Assembly (NCBI GenBank): GCA_021821225.1 | Contig: JAKACR010000142.1 | Span: 1-7,145 of the forward strand | Direction of reading: 5' to 3' | Length of the DNA: 7,145 bases | Source of the DNA: Bacillota bacterium | Lineage (GTDB): Bacteria > Bacillota > Bacilli > Alicyclobacillales > SLC66 | Shown: one piece after another, positions 1 to 6,600 of the stretch | How the letters are laid out: each line of letters begins with the position of its first letter | Position numbering within the stretch: the first letter of the stretch is position 1 | Translations under genes and position numbers: made by a program | The notes under the pieces: generated by a model | The model's database searches: none | Seen by the model: the letters and a program-made list of their open reading frames with translations, nothing else | What the model was told of the DNA's origin: nothing

Positions 1-789
1 GCCCACCTGCACGGCGGAACGCTCGCGGGCGTGCGGGTCCTGCACGGACGCGAACGTCGCGCCGTGGATGCCGTCGCGCCCCGTCTTCGCCCCGACCACG
101 AGCACCGGATTGCCGACGCCCCTGGCCGAACCCCTGGCGATGTCGCCGTGGGCGATGACGCCCACGCACATCGCGTTGACAAGCGGGTTGTGCGTGTAAC
201 AATCGTCAAACACGACCTCGCCGCCCACGGTGGGAATCCCGATGCAATTGCCGTAGCCGCCGATGCCCGCGACAGAATGAGAGAACAGATAGCGGTTGTG
301 CGCATCGGACAGCGGCCCGAAACGGAGGCTGTCCAGGAGCGCGACCGGGCGCGCGCCCATCGTGAAGATGTCGCGGATGATGCCGCCCACGCCCGTCGCA
401 GCGCCCTGGTACGGTTCGATCGCCGTCGGGTGGTTGTGGCTCTCGATCTTGAAGACGGCGGCCATCCCATCGCCGATGTCGACGATGCCGGCATTCTCGC
501 CCGGCCCCTGCAGGACGCGGGGACCGGCGGTGGGAAACTGGCGCAGCACGCGGCGCGAGCTTTTGTAGCTGCAGTGTTCCGACCACATCACGCTGAAGAT
601 GCCCGTCTCCACATAGTTCGGCAAGCGCCCGAGCAGCACGGTGACACGTCCGTACTCGTCATCCGTAAGACCGAACGAACGGTAGATCCCCTGATCACGC
701 ACATCCTCCGGCCGGGGCGGCCGCGCGCCATTCGCCGCTTGCGGCGCGCGCTTTGCCATCGCGATGATGTTGTCCTCACTGTGCTGCAT
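1..789 (-). CDS. purL: Phosphoribosylformylglycinamidine synthase II, large subunit (PurL), N-terminal 263 residues, cut by window edge
   Basis: This is the synthetase subunit of the PurSQL complex, which converts FGAR, ATP and glutamine-derived ammonia to FGAM in cytosolic de novo purine synthesis. The frame is open from the ATG at 789 to base 1 and gives 263 residues, about a third of the roughly 740 usual for the small-type PurL. Recognisable stretches are [11 protein letters not shown] (66-76), the ATP-binding-region motif ESHNHP (116-121), [15 protein letters not shown] (126-140), [15 protein letters not shown] (178-192) and [16 protein letters not shown] (233-248). The start is supported by GAGGGG at 800-795, five bases upstream. 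It overlaps the end of purQ by 14 bases, which suggests coupled translation. Compared with B. subtilis PurL as I remember it, there are about 18 extra residues before the conserved core. An in-frame ATG at 759 would shorten this but has no visible ribosome site. The assignment is certain; the C-terminal part lies outside the window. Confidence 0.98.
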   Translation of the reverse strand, partial: MQHSEDNIIAMAKRAPQAANGARPPRPEDVRDQGIYRSFGLTDDEYGRVTVLLGRLPNYVETGIFSVMWSEHCSYKSSRRVLRQFPTAGPRVLQGPGENAGIVDIGDGMAAVFKIESHNHPTAIEPYQGAATGVGGIIRDIFTMGARPVALLDSLRFGPLSDAHNRYLFSHSVAGIGGYGNCIGIPTVGGEVVFDDCYTHNPLVNAMCVGVIAHGDIARGSARGVGNPVLVVGAKTGRDGIHGATFASVQDPHARERSAVQVG

Positions 790-1462
790 ATCGTCCCCTC
801 CACGCCGCGGCGATCGAGGCAAACAGGCGGGCGCCGTCCGCCGAACCGAGCCGTTCGTGCGCCGCCCGTTCTGGATGCGGCATCATGCCAAGCACATTGC
901 CCGCCTCATTGACGACGCCGGCGATATCTGCCACCGACCCGTTCGGATTGTGTCCGCGCGCATAGCGAAAGACGATCTGCCCGCGCTCCTCCATCCGGCG
1001 CAACGCGCCGTCGTCCACAAAATAATTTCCCTCGCCGTGCGCCACCGGGATTCGCACCGCTTCGCCCGGACGATAGCCGGACGTGAACGGCGTCCCTGTG
1101 TTCTCCACGCTCAATTCGGCCATTTCGCAGCGAAACTGGAGCGACTCGTTGCGCCGCAGCGCTCCCGGCAAAAGCCCCGCCTCCGTCAGCACCTGAAAGC
1201 CGTTGCAGATGCCGAGCACATATCTGCCCTCCCGCGCAGCCCGCGCCACCGCCCGCATGGCGGGCGAAAAACGGGCGATCGCCCCCGCGCGCAGGTAGTC
1301 GCCGTAGGAGAAGCCGCCGGGGATCACGATCAGGTCGTACTCGTCGAGGCGGTCCGCTGCGTGCCAGACCAGATCCACCGTTGCGTCGCCGAGCGCGCGC
1401 AGCGCCTTGACCGCGTCCATGTCACAGTTGCTGCCGGGAAATTGGATCACCGCGCTTCTCAT
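776..1462 (-). CDS. purQ: Phosphoribosylformylglycinamidine synthase subunit PurQ, glutaminase
   Basis: PurQ is a class I glutamine amidotransferase that hydrolyses glutamine and passes ammonia to PurL in the PurSQL complex. The 228-residue product has the family's usual length. The nucleophile is Cys86 in GICNGFQVL (84-92), and the His196/Glu198 pair in MMPHPERA (193-200) completes the triad. The N-terminus ([11 protein letters not shown]) and the segment [18 protein letters not shown] are typical of PurQ. The ATG at 1462 overlaps the purS stop as ATGA. A GGAGG sequence at 1471-1467 inside the purS end serves as ribosome site, with a short four-base spacer. The 3' end overlaps purL by 14 bases. 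No residue expected for activity is missing. Confidence 0.98.
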   Translation of the reverse strand: MRSAVIQFPGSNCDMDAVKALRALGDATVDLVWHAADRLDEYDLIVIPGGFSYGDYLRAGAIARFSPAMRAVARAAREGRYVLGICNGFQVLTEAGLLPGALRRNESLQFRCEMAELSVENTGTPFTSGYRPGEAVRIPVAHGEGNYFVDDGALRRMEERGQIVFRYARGHNPNGSVADIAGVVNEAGNVLGMMPHPERAAHERLGSADGARLFASIAAAWRGRYAAQ

Positions 1463-1713
1463 TGCGCCTCCACCAGTTCAAACGTGTATTTTTCGATGAC
1501 CGGATTGGTCAGCAGTTGATCGCACATGCCACGCACCAGTTCGTCCGCCCGCTCGCGGTTTTCCGCCTCCAGCGCGACCTCCATGTATTTCCCGATCCGT
1601 ACATCCTGCACCGCGTGGTACTGAAGCGCGTGCAGCGCGTTTGTCACGGCCGCCCCCTGCGGATCAAGCACGCTGCCTTTGAGCGTCACATGGATTTTCG
1701 CCAGCACATTCAC
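1459..1713 (-). CDS. purS: Phosphoribosylformylglycinamidine synthase subunit PurS
   Basis: PurS is the small subunit that helps assemble PurL and PurQ and supports ammonia transfer in the Gram-positive and archaeal type of FGAM synthase. The product has 84 residues, the normal length. It carries the typical features [13 protein letters not shown] (11-23), VRIGKYMEV (38-46) and the C-terminal [11 protein letters not shown] (70-80). The start is GTG at 1713, which overlaps the purB-purC stop as GTGA. GGAGG at 1728-1724 lies ten bases upstream. The stop overlaps the purQ start as ATGA. Its place between purC and purQ is the Bacillus-type gene order. A separate PurS fits the short PurL and argues against the long fused PurL of enterobacteria. 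Confidence 0.98.
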   Translation of the reverse strand: MNVLAKIHVTLKGSVLDPQGAAVTNALHALQYHAVQDVRIGKYMEVALEAENRERADELVRGMCDQLLTNPVIEKYTFELVEAQ

Positions 1714-3875
1714 GCCAAATCAGCCTCCAGACGTCTGAGCACTTCGTTGTACGCCTGTTCCACCCGCCCCAGATCGCGGCGGAAGCGATCCTTGTCCAGT
1801 CGGTCCCGCGTCTCGCTGTCCCACAACCGGCAGGTGTCGGGAGAAATCTCGTCCGCCAACACGATGGCTCCGTCCGGCCGCACGCCGAACTCCAGCTTGA
1901 AATCGACGAGCAGCAATCCCCGCCGCAACAGATGCCCGCGCAGCAGGACATTGATGCGCAGCGCCTGCCGCTCCAGTTCGTCCATCTGTCCGTCCGTCGC
2001 AAGTCCCAGAACAAGCGCGTGCATGCGATTGACCAGGGGATCCCCCAGGGCGTCGTTCTTATAATAGAACTCAACGACTGGTTGCGACATCTCTCGCCCT
2101 TCCTCCCAGCCGATCCTCTGCGCCAGGCCGCCCGCCGCGATGTTGCGTACGACGACTTCCAGCGGCACGATTCGCACACGCCGCACCAGCATCTCGCGCG
2201 CCGATAGCTGCGCGACAAAATGGCTGCGGACGCCGTGACGGGCGAGTTCCGCGAACAGCAGCGAACTCACCCTGTTGTTGATCTCGCCCTTGCGCGCGAT
2301 GGCGCCGCGCTTTTTGCCATTAAAAGCGGTGGCGTCATCCTTGAACTCCACCAAGTACAGGTCCGGGTCAGCCGTTTCATACACACGCTTCGCCTTGCCC
2401 TCGTACACCATCGCGCCGCGTGCGGGCACCGATACGGCGCCATTCCCAGCGCCGTCGCCGGATTCCGGCTGCCCGCCGGCAGCGTCATCAGAAACCGGGC
2501 CACCGGTCGCGGCGCCAGACGACATGCCGCCGGATTCTGTTGCACCCGCCTCCGCGTCTTTCGCATCTTCCTCCGGAGCGTCCAGCAGGCCGAGCCTGAC
2601 AAAAATCTCATCAACGCGCCGCACGTGAAAACGGACATCAAAGCAATCGTCCAGTTCTGCGGCGGTCAGCCGCTCGCGGATCGCGGGTTCCGCCTCCACC
2701 AACTCGCGAAACGGCCGCTGTTCTCTCCATGCCTGCATCGCCTTTGCCTGCACAGTGTCGTATGCCTCTTCGCGCGACAGGCCACGCTCCACGAGCGCCA
2801 GCAGCACACGCTGGGAGAAGACCAGACCGAACGAGCGGTCCATGTTGCGCAGCATGTTTTTCGGATAGACAAGAAGGTTTGCGATGATGCCGTTCATTTT
2901 AGCCAGAAGATAGTGCGCGAGAACCGTGCTGTCGGGCAGGATCACCCGTTCCACCGACGAGTGGGAGATGTCCCTCTCATGCCACAGCGCTACGTTTTCG
3001 TGCGCGGCGACCATGTTGCCGCGCAACACCCGCGCGAGACCTGCGATCTGCTCGCAATTGACGGGATTGCGCTTGTGCGGCATGGCAGACGAACCCTTCT
3101 GGCCGGCGTAAAACGGCTCCTCCACCTCGCGGATCTCCGTTTTTTGCAGGCCGCGGATCTCGGTCGCTATCTTCTCCAGTGTGGCGCCGATCAGGGCAAG
3201 AGCCGACACGTATTCCGCGTGGCGGTCGCGCTGCAGCGTCTGCGTGCTGATCGGCGCCGGCTTCAGCCCGAGCTGTCCGCAAACCAGTTCTTCCACGCGC
3301 GGATCGATGTTCGCATAGGTGCCGACCGCACCCGACAGTTTGCCGTAGCGGACGCCTTCGGCCGCGTGCGTGAAACGGTCGAGCTGGCGTTCCATCTCGG
3401 CGTGGTAAAGCGCCAGTTTCAGGCCGAACGTCGTGGGCTCGGCGTGCACGCCGTGCGTCCGCCCCATCATCACCGTATCCTTGTAGCGGACCGCCTGCTC
3501 GCGCAAAGTTGCGATCAGCGCGCGCAATTGCGCGAAAATCAGTTCGTTTGCCCGCTTCAATTGCACGCCCTGCGCCGTGTCCACGACATCCGTGCTGGTG
3601 AGGCCATAGTGCACCCACTTGCGTTCCGCGCCAAGTGTTTCCGACACCGCCCGCGTGAACGCCACCACGTCGTGCCGCGTCTCCCGTTCGATTTCGAGCG
3701 CCCGCCGCACGTCCACGCGCGCGCGCTCACGGATCAAGCGCGCGTCTTCCCGCGGTATGACGCCCAGTTCGGCCCATGCTTCACACGCCGCGATCTCGAC
3801 TTCAAGCCACGCCGCATACCGGCTCTCCAGTGTCCACACGGCGGCCATTTCGGGAAGCGAGTACCGCTCGATCAC
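1710..3875 (-). CDS. purB-purC: Fused adenylosuccinate lyase (PurB) - SAICAR synthetase (PurC)
   Basis: One uninterrupted frame of 721 residues encodes two consecutive enzymes of purine synthesis. Residues 1 to about 432 are a complete PurB, which cleaves SAICAR to AICAR and fumarate and adenylosuccinate to AMP and fumarate. Residues His68, His89, His141, Ser262/Ser263, Lys268 and Glu275 fall at B. subtilis numbering, and the fumarase-family signature [10 protein letters not shown] is at 262-271. Residues 489-721 are a full PurC, which joins aspartate to CAIR using ATP; they begin [13 protein letters not shown] and carry [13 protein letters not shown] (572-584), LVDFKLEFG (656-664) and [12 protein letters not shown] (675-686). 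A linker of about 55 residues connects them. The GTG start at 3875 is chosen because the product begins MIERYS exactly like B. subtilis PurB, and AGAGGG at 3887-3882 lies six bases upstream. There is no ribosome site before the internal ATG at 2411, so a single polypeptide is likely. It is the first gene of the purine cluster and overlaps purS by four bases. Confidence 0.96.
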   Translation of the reverse strand: MIERYSLPEMAAVWTLESRYAAWLEVEIAACEAWAELGVIPREDARLIRERARVDVRRALEIERETRHDVVAFTRAVSETLGAERKWVHYGLTSTDVVDTAQGVQLKRANELIFAQLRALIATLREQAVRYKDTVMMGRTHGVHAEPTTFGLKLALYHAEMERQLDRFTHAAEGVRYGKLSGAVGTYANIDPRVEELVCGQLGLKPAPISTQTLQRDRHAEYVSALALIGATLEKIATEIRGLQKTEIREVEEPFYAGQKGSSAMPHKRNPVNCEQIAGLARVLRGNMVAAHENVALWHERDISHSSVERVILPDSTVLAHYLLAKMNGIIANLLVYPKNMLRNMDRSFGLVFSQRVLLALVERGLSREEAYDTVQAKAMQAWREQRPFRELVEAEPAIRERLTAAELDDCFDVRFHVRRVDEIFVRLGLLDAPEEDAKDAEAGATESGGMSSGAATGGPVSDDAAGGQPESGDGAGNGAVSVPARGAMVYEGKAKRVYETADPDLYLVEFKDDATAFNGKKRGAIARKGEINNRVSSLLFAELARHGVRSHFVAQLSAREMLVRRVRIVPLEVVVRNIAAGGLAQRIGWEEGREMSQPVVEFYYKNDALGDPLVNRMHALVLGLATDGQMDELERQALRINVLLRGHLLRRGLLLVDFKLEFGVRPDGAIVLADEISPDTCRLWDSETRDRLDKDRFRRDLGRVEQAYNEVLRRLEADLA
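2412..2579 (-). other. Interdomain linker of the PurB-PurC fusion
   Basis: This stretch encodes roughly residues 433-488, between the last conserved PurB residues (FVRLGLL) and the PurC initiator-like Met489. It is rich in Gly, Ala, Ser, Asp and Glu, has about ten acidic residues against two basic ones, and contains almost no bulky hydrophobics, so it is probably disordered and flexible. A ten-base sequence, CGCCGGATTC on the plus strand, occurs at 2456-2465 and again at 2528-2537. It encodes part of two ESG motifs 24 codons apart, which may reflect local expansion. Neither Met451 nor Met489 is preceded by a Shine-Dalgarno sequence. The boundaries are approximate. Confidence 0.8.
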
Positions 3876-3973
3876 GAAAGTCCCTCTTTTCTCTGAGATT
3901 ATCCCATCTGTAAAAATGACGACCTTTAATGATGTCCCGCATCCGCCAAAACATCGGGGTCCGACGGAACTGC
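3876..3973 (-). promoter_or_regulatory. 5' leader of the purine operon (about 98 nt)
   Basis: If transcription begins about seven bases after the proposed -10 box, the leader runs from near 3973 to the GTG at 3875. Its only clear element is the ribosome site AGAGGG at 3887-3882. I looked for the conserved joining segments of the purine riboswitch that precedes pur operons in Bacillus, and for the ZTP motif, and saw neither. There is no stem followed by a T run that would act as an attenuator. Control therefore appears to rest on the PurBoxes. The start point is inferred. Confidence 0.4.
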
Positions 3974-3979
3974 ACGATC

Positions 3980-4009
3980 AGTGTATCAAGCGGGTTACGC
4001 TTCGGTCAA
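3980..4009 (-). promoter_or_regulatory. Sigma-A type promoter of the purine operon
   Basis: On the minus strand the -35 hexamer TTGACC (4009-4004) is separated by 18 bases from the -10 hexamer TACACT (3985-3980). A TG sits one base before the -10 box (TGaTACACT), giving an extended -10. It faces purB-purC and lies directly downstream of the two PurBox-like sites, as in PurR-controlled promoters. This is a pattern match only. Confidence 0.6.
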
Positions 4010-4012
4010 CAA

Positions 4013-4056
4013 AAATGCGAACGTTAAAAGAAAATAAGTCTTAAATGTTCGTGATT
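4013..4056 (-). promoter_or_regulatory. Two inverted PurBox-like sites (PurR operator)
   Basis: The Bacillus PurR recognition consensus is AWWWCCGAACWWT, used as an inverted pair. On the minus strand AATCACGAACATT (4056-4044) matches 11 of 13 positions. AACGTTCGCATTT (4025-4013), read in the opposite orientation, also matches 11 of 13. The two are 18 bases apart, against the 16-17 I recall for B. subtilis. The dyad CGAAC...GTTCG is set in an AT-rich stretch that contrasts with the GC-rich surroundings and ends four bases before the -35 box. In B. subtilis, PurR bound at such sites represses transcription and PRPP relieves it. Its use here is inferred; purR itself is not in the window. Confidence 0.7.
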
Positions 4057-4106
4057 AGTGGATGATGATAACAACCTTGCGGTACCTGGGATGTACTTCA
4101 GGGTTT

Positions 4107-4763
4107 TCAGCATGGCGAGTTTTGGTGGAAAGCGTTGTACACGCTCTGCACCGCGGTTGCATAGGCCGGTTTGCGCCAATTGTTATACGAAGGGTGCGGC
4201 ACGTCCATGATGACACGCCAGTTGTCAGGACGGAAATCCGCCAGGCGAAAGAATTTTTGCGCGAAGCGTCCGCAGGGGACGATGCTAAGCTCGCGCGACG
4301 AGAGCCTGTCCAGCCGCTTGCGCAGATTGTCTAGCAAGACATCCTGCAGGTCGTTGAGCCAGGGGTCCTGGAAGGCAGTGCGGTCGTTGGCCTGGCGCAA
4401 GGCGGCCATGCGCTCAAACAGCAACGCGTACCGCTCGGCCGTGTGCAGATCGCCGTAAGCTGCGCGCTGCAGGGGCAGGTTGCACGCGTTCATCAGCCCG
4501 ATGCGGTCGAGCGATGGACGCCCAAGCTTTTCCTGGTGGTTCCGTTTGACCATGATGCCAAGCGGAATACGCCCGTATCGCTCGCCGAACAGGACACCCG
4601 CCATGGAAGCTCCGCTGGCGCCGGATACCGGCGCTCCGTGTTTCAGTTCCTCGATATGCGGACTTTCGAGCAAAAAGATAAATGTGGCGGTTTCCGGGAC
4701 GATGTCTGGAACGAGATACTGCCGCGCAAGCTCATTGCACTGCAGGCGGAATTGATCGCGCAA
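4107..4763 (-). CDS. Uracil-DNA glycosylase superfamily-like protein
   Basis: With a TTG start at 4763 the product has 218 residues. AAGGAG at 4778-4773 lies nine bases upstream and decides this start. The frame stays open up to an ATG at 4970, but the extra 69 residues look like translated non-coding sequence and would have to contain a promoter and this ribosome site. Motifs in order are FIFLLESPHIEE (28-39), SGASGASM (47-54), GLMNACNLPLQRAAY (79-93), IVPCGRFAQKFF (151-162) and MDVPHPSYNNW (176-186). This order, with an acidic or Asn loop early, a central G-x-x-A helix start and a late HPS loop, recalls the uracil-DNA glycosylase fold, but the usual GEAPG-type first motif is replaced by LESPH. 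No signal peptide or membrane segment is evident, so it is probably cytosolic. It stands alone between the wall-recycling and purine genes. Fold assignment is from memory of related hypothetical proteins, and enzymatic activity is unknown. Confidence 0.6.
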   Translation of the reverse strand: MRDQFRLQCNELARQYLVPDIVPETATFIFLLESPHIEELKHGAPVSGASGASMAGVLFGERYGRIPLGIMVKRNHQEKLGRPSLDRIGLMNACNLPLQRAAYGDLHTAERYALLFERMAALRQANDRTAFQDPWLNDLQDVLLDNLRKRLDRLSSRELSIVPCGRFAQKFFRLADFRPDNWRVIMDVPHPSYNNWRKPAYATAVQSVYNAFHQNSPC

Positions 4764-4849
4764 GGAGCCGGACTCCTTTCCGCGCATCTTCGAAGTATGA
4801 CACAACCATGGCACAACGGGAACGCAGCCGCGCAACCCCCGCCAACCCC

Positions 4850-4876
4850 ATTGTACCATAACAGGCGCGCGAACAA
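4850..4876 (-). promoter_or_regulatory. Candidate promoter of the glycosylase-like gene
   Basis: On the minus strand TACAAT (4855-4850) matches five of six -10 positions and is preceded by TGg, an extended -10. A weak -35, TTGTTC (4876-4871), is 15 bases upstream, shorter than ideal. It would give a leader of about 80 bases before the TTG start. A second -10-like copy, TATACAAT at 4928-4921, lies 71 bases further upstream without a well-spaced -35. Which one is used, if either, cannot be told from sequence. Confidence 0.4.
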
Positions 4877-5004
4877 GCGCGCAGGCTTTTGCGTCCTGCA
4901 GCAAGATCGATCTGCGCGCCATTGTATAGAAGAATCGTGCCGTGCTACAGTGAAAAAGTGGAGTGGACATGTTTATCTTGCCGCGGGAGGTCTCAAACGA
5001 GGTG

Positions 5005-6600
5005 TCAGTCCGGCGCGACCGTCACCGGCAACTTGCCCGTGGCGGGCCAGCCCGCGATGATGACGCGCGCGGCCGCCGCGACGGACGCCGGTGTCTGGTC
5101 GTAGGTGGCCAGACAGACGCGCAGTTGCGGTAGGCGCCCGGCGATATAGGGACTGCGTCCCGCAAAACCGACGACCACTTTGCCGAGCCGGACAAGCGTG
5201 TCGAGCGCAAAGTGAATGCGTTCGTCCGCGACGGAAGGCAACTCCACGATGACGAACCGCACATCGCGCAAAGACTCCTGCAAAGCGACCCACTCGCGGA
5301 CGGCAACCGGGTCGTCCCGGTCTTCCGGCGGCGCCTGCAGCAGCGCGATATCCGGCCAGACTTGGCGCAACTCCGCCGCGAACGTCCCGCGTTCGGCGTG
5401 TTCCATCGCACCGTGGTCGATCCCCTGCGCCGCGGCGCGCAACAATCCGAGCGGTTCGCCGCGACGCAACTGCAGAGGCAGCGTCTCGCGTCCCTGCACA
5501 ACCGTCACCGCGCGATACCCCGCGATGCGCGCAAGCCGGTCATGCACCGCTTTCTCCGCCACCGTGAGCGGCCGGGGAGAAGCCTGACCGACCAGCTTGC
5601 GCCGCAATGCGGTCACGCGCAAAGCAGCCTCTTCCAAACGCGCCAACGCGACTTCTCCGCTGCGCACGGCCTCGACCAGCGCATCGTAGACCGCCCGCTG
5701 GTGTTCTTTCCCATGGGCGACCAGGATCAAGTCGCAGCCCGCAGCCAAAGCCATGACCGCGCCGGCCGCCGGGCCGACGCCGTCCGCAACGGCCTTCATC
5801 CCCAGGCTGTCGGTGGCCACGACACCCGCAAAACCCAGTTCGTCGCGCAACAACCCCGTCACGATGCGATGCGACAGAGTGGCCGGCAATCCTTCGCCGT
5901 CCAGGGCGCCGTAGCCGACGTGCGCCGTCATGACGGCATCGACGCCGGCCGCGATGGCGGTGCGAAACGGAACGAGCTCGACATTCTCCAGCCGGTCGAG
6001 GTCACACGCCACGCGCGGCAACGCCAGATGGGAATCCAGTTCCGTGTCGCCGTGCCCGGGAAAATGCTTGGCGCACGCGAACACTCCCGCCTGGTGCAGT
6101 CCGCGGATAAACGCCGCGCCCTGCTCCGCCACGCGCCCCGGACGCTCGCCGAACGAACGCACGCCGATCACCGGATTGGCCGGATTGACATTCACGTCAA
6201 GAACCGGAGCGAGATCCATATGAATGCCGGCGGCGCGCAATTGTTCACCCGTCGCCCGCGCGACCTCCTCCGTAAAAGACAGATCGTCCACCGCGGCCAG
6301 CGCCATGTGCCCGGGAAAGCGCACAAAGTCTCCGGGCAGACGGCGGACAATGCCGTTCTCCTGATCCGCCGCCAGCAACAGCGGTTCCACATGGCCTGCC
6401 TCGGAGGCGAGTTGCTGCAAGGAGGTGGCCAGTTCCGCCGCCTGCCCGCCACTTTCCAGGTTGTTCGAAAACAACGGGATCGTCCCGACGCGCATGTCGC
6501 ACACCAGTGTGCGCACCCAGTCATCCACCTGTGTCCCGCTGAAACCGAACCCGACAACCCGCCCCACCAGTTCGCGCACAACCCCGATGTCCGGTCTCAT
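5005..6600 (-). CDS. nagZ: Glycoside hydrolase family 3 beta-N-acetylglucosaminidase, NagZ-like
   Basis: This enzyme removes terminal GlcNAc from peptidoglycan fragments. The 531-residue product has the GH3 TIM-barrel at about residues 5-335, followed by a second domain of about 190 residues that ends in ATGKLPVTVAP. The NagZ signature KHFPGHGDTELDSH (178-191) supplies the Asp189/His191 catalytic dyad, and Asp264 in VVATDSLGMKAV is the expected nucleophile. AADQENGIVRRL (77-88) belongs to the substrate pocket. Length is between the one-domain Gram-negative form (about 340) and B. subtilis NagZ (about 640). The N-terminus begins directly with the barrel and shows no signal peptide or lipobox, so a cytosolic location is likely, unlike the exported B. 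subtilis enzyme. The ATG at 6600 overlaps the murQ stop as ATGA; only a weak GGGGA at 6614-6610 precedes it. The murQ neighbour supports a role in wall recycling. Confidence 0.93.
   Translation of the reverse strand: MRPDIGVVRELVGRVVGFGFSGTQVDDWVRTLVCDMRVGTIPLFSNNLESGGQAAELATSLQQLASEAGHVEPLLLAADQENGIVRRLPGDFVRFPGHMALAAVDDLSFTEEVARATGEQLRAAGIHMDLAPVLDVNVNPANPVIGVRSFGERPGRVAEQGAAFIRGLHQAGVFACAKHFPGHGDTELDSHLALPRVACDLDRLENVELVPFRTAIAAGVDAVMTAHVGYGALDGEGLPATLSHRIVTGLLRDELGFAGVVATDSLGMKAVADGVGPAAGAVMALAAGCDLILVAHGKEHQRAVYDALVEAVRSGEVALARLEEAALRVTALRRKLVGQASPRPLTVAEKAVHDRLARIAGYRAVTVVQGRETLPLQLRRGEPLGLLRAAAQGIDHGAMEHAERGTFAAELRQVWPDIALLQAPPEDRDDPVAVREWVALQESLRDVRFVIVELPSVADERIHFALDTLVRLGKVVVGFAGRSPYIAGRLPQLRVCLATYDQTPASVAAAARVIIAGWPATGKLPVTVAPD

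Noticed and set aside
31..912. A 293-codon open frame on the plus strand opposite purL and the end of purQ.
   Set aside because: The minus strand encodes a clear PurL. The plus-strand product is Arg/Ala/His-rich with no motif, a shadow of the real gene.
2220..3896. A 558-codon open frame on the plus strand opposite purB-purC.
   Set aside because: It lies exactly antisense to a gene with unambiguous PurB and PurC motifs, and its translation is rich in Arg, His and Ala with no recognisable family. Long antisense frames are expected in GC-rich coding DNA.
3898..3906. A second extended -10 element, TGgGATAAT, close to the purB start.
   Set aside because: It has no credible -35 at the right spacing and would leave a leader of only about 20 bases. 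The PurBox-linked promoter upstream is better supported.
3910..3975. A structured RNA (purine, ZTP or PRPP riboswitch) in the leader.
   Set aside because: I could not find the conserved joining sequences of the purine or ZTP aptamers. The leader looks too short for a PRPP-type element with expression platform, and no terminator hairpin is present.
4075..4106. A possible terminator after the glycosylase-like gene, with CCTG/CAGG and GTAC/GTAC pairings.
   Set aside because: The pairings are four bases long, mutually exclusive, and lack a T run, so read-through into the purine operon cannot be excluded.
4970..5020. A possible terminator after nagZ, around the CTCGTTTGAG sequence.
   Set aside because: The stem is only three base pairs and no T run follows on the minus strand.
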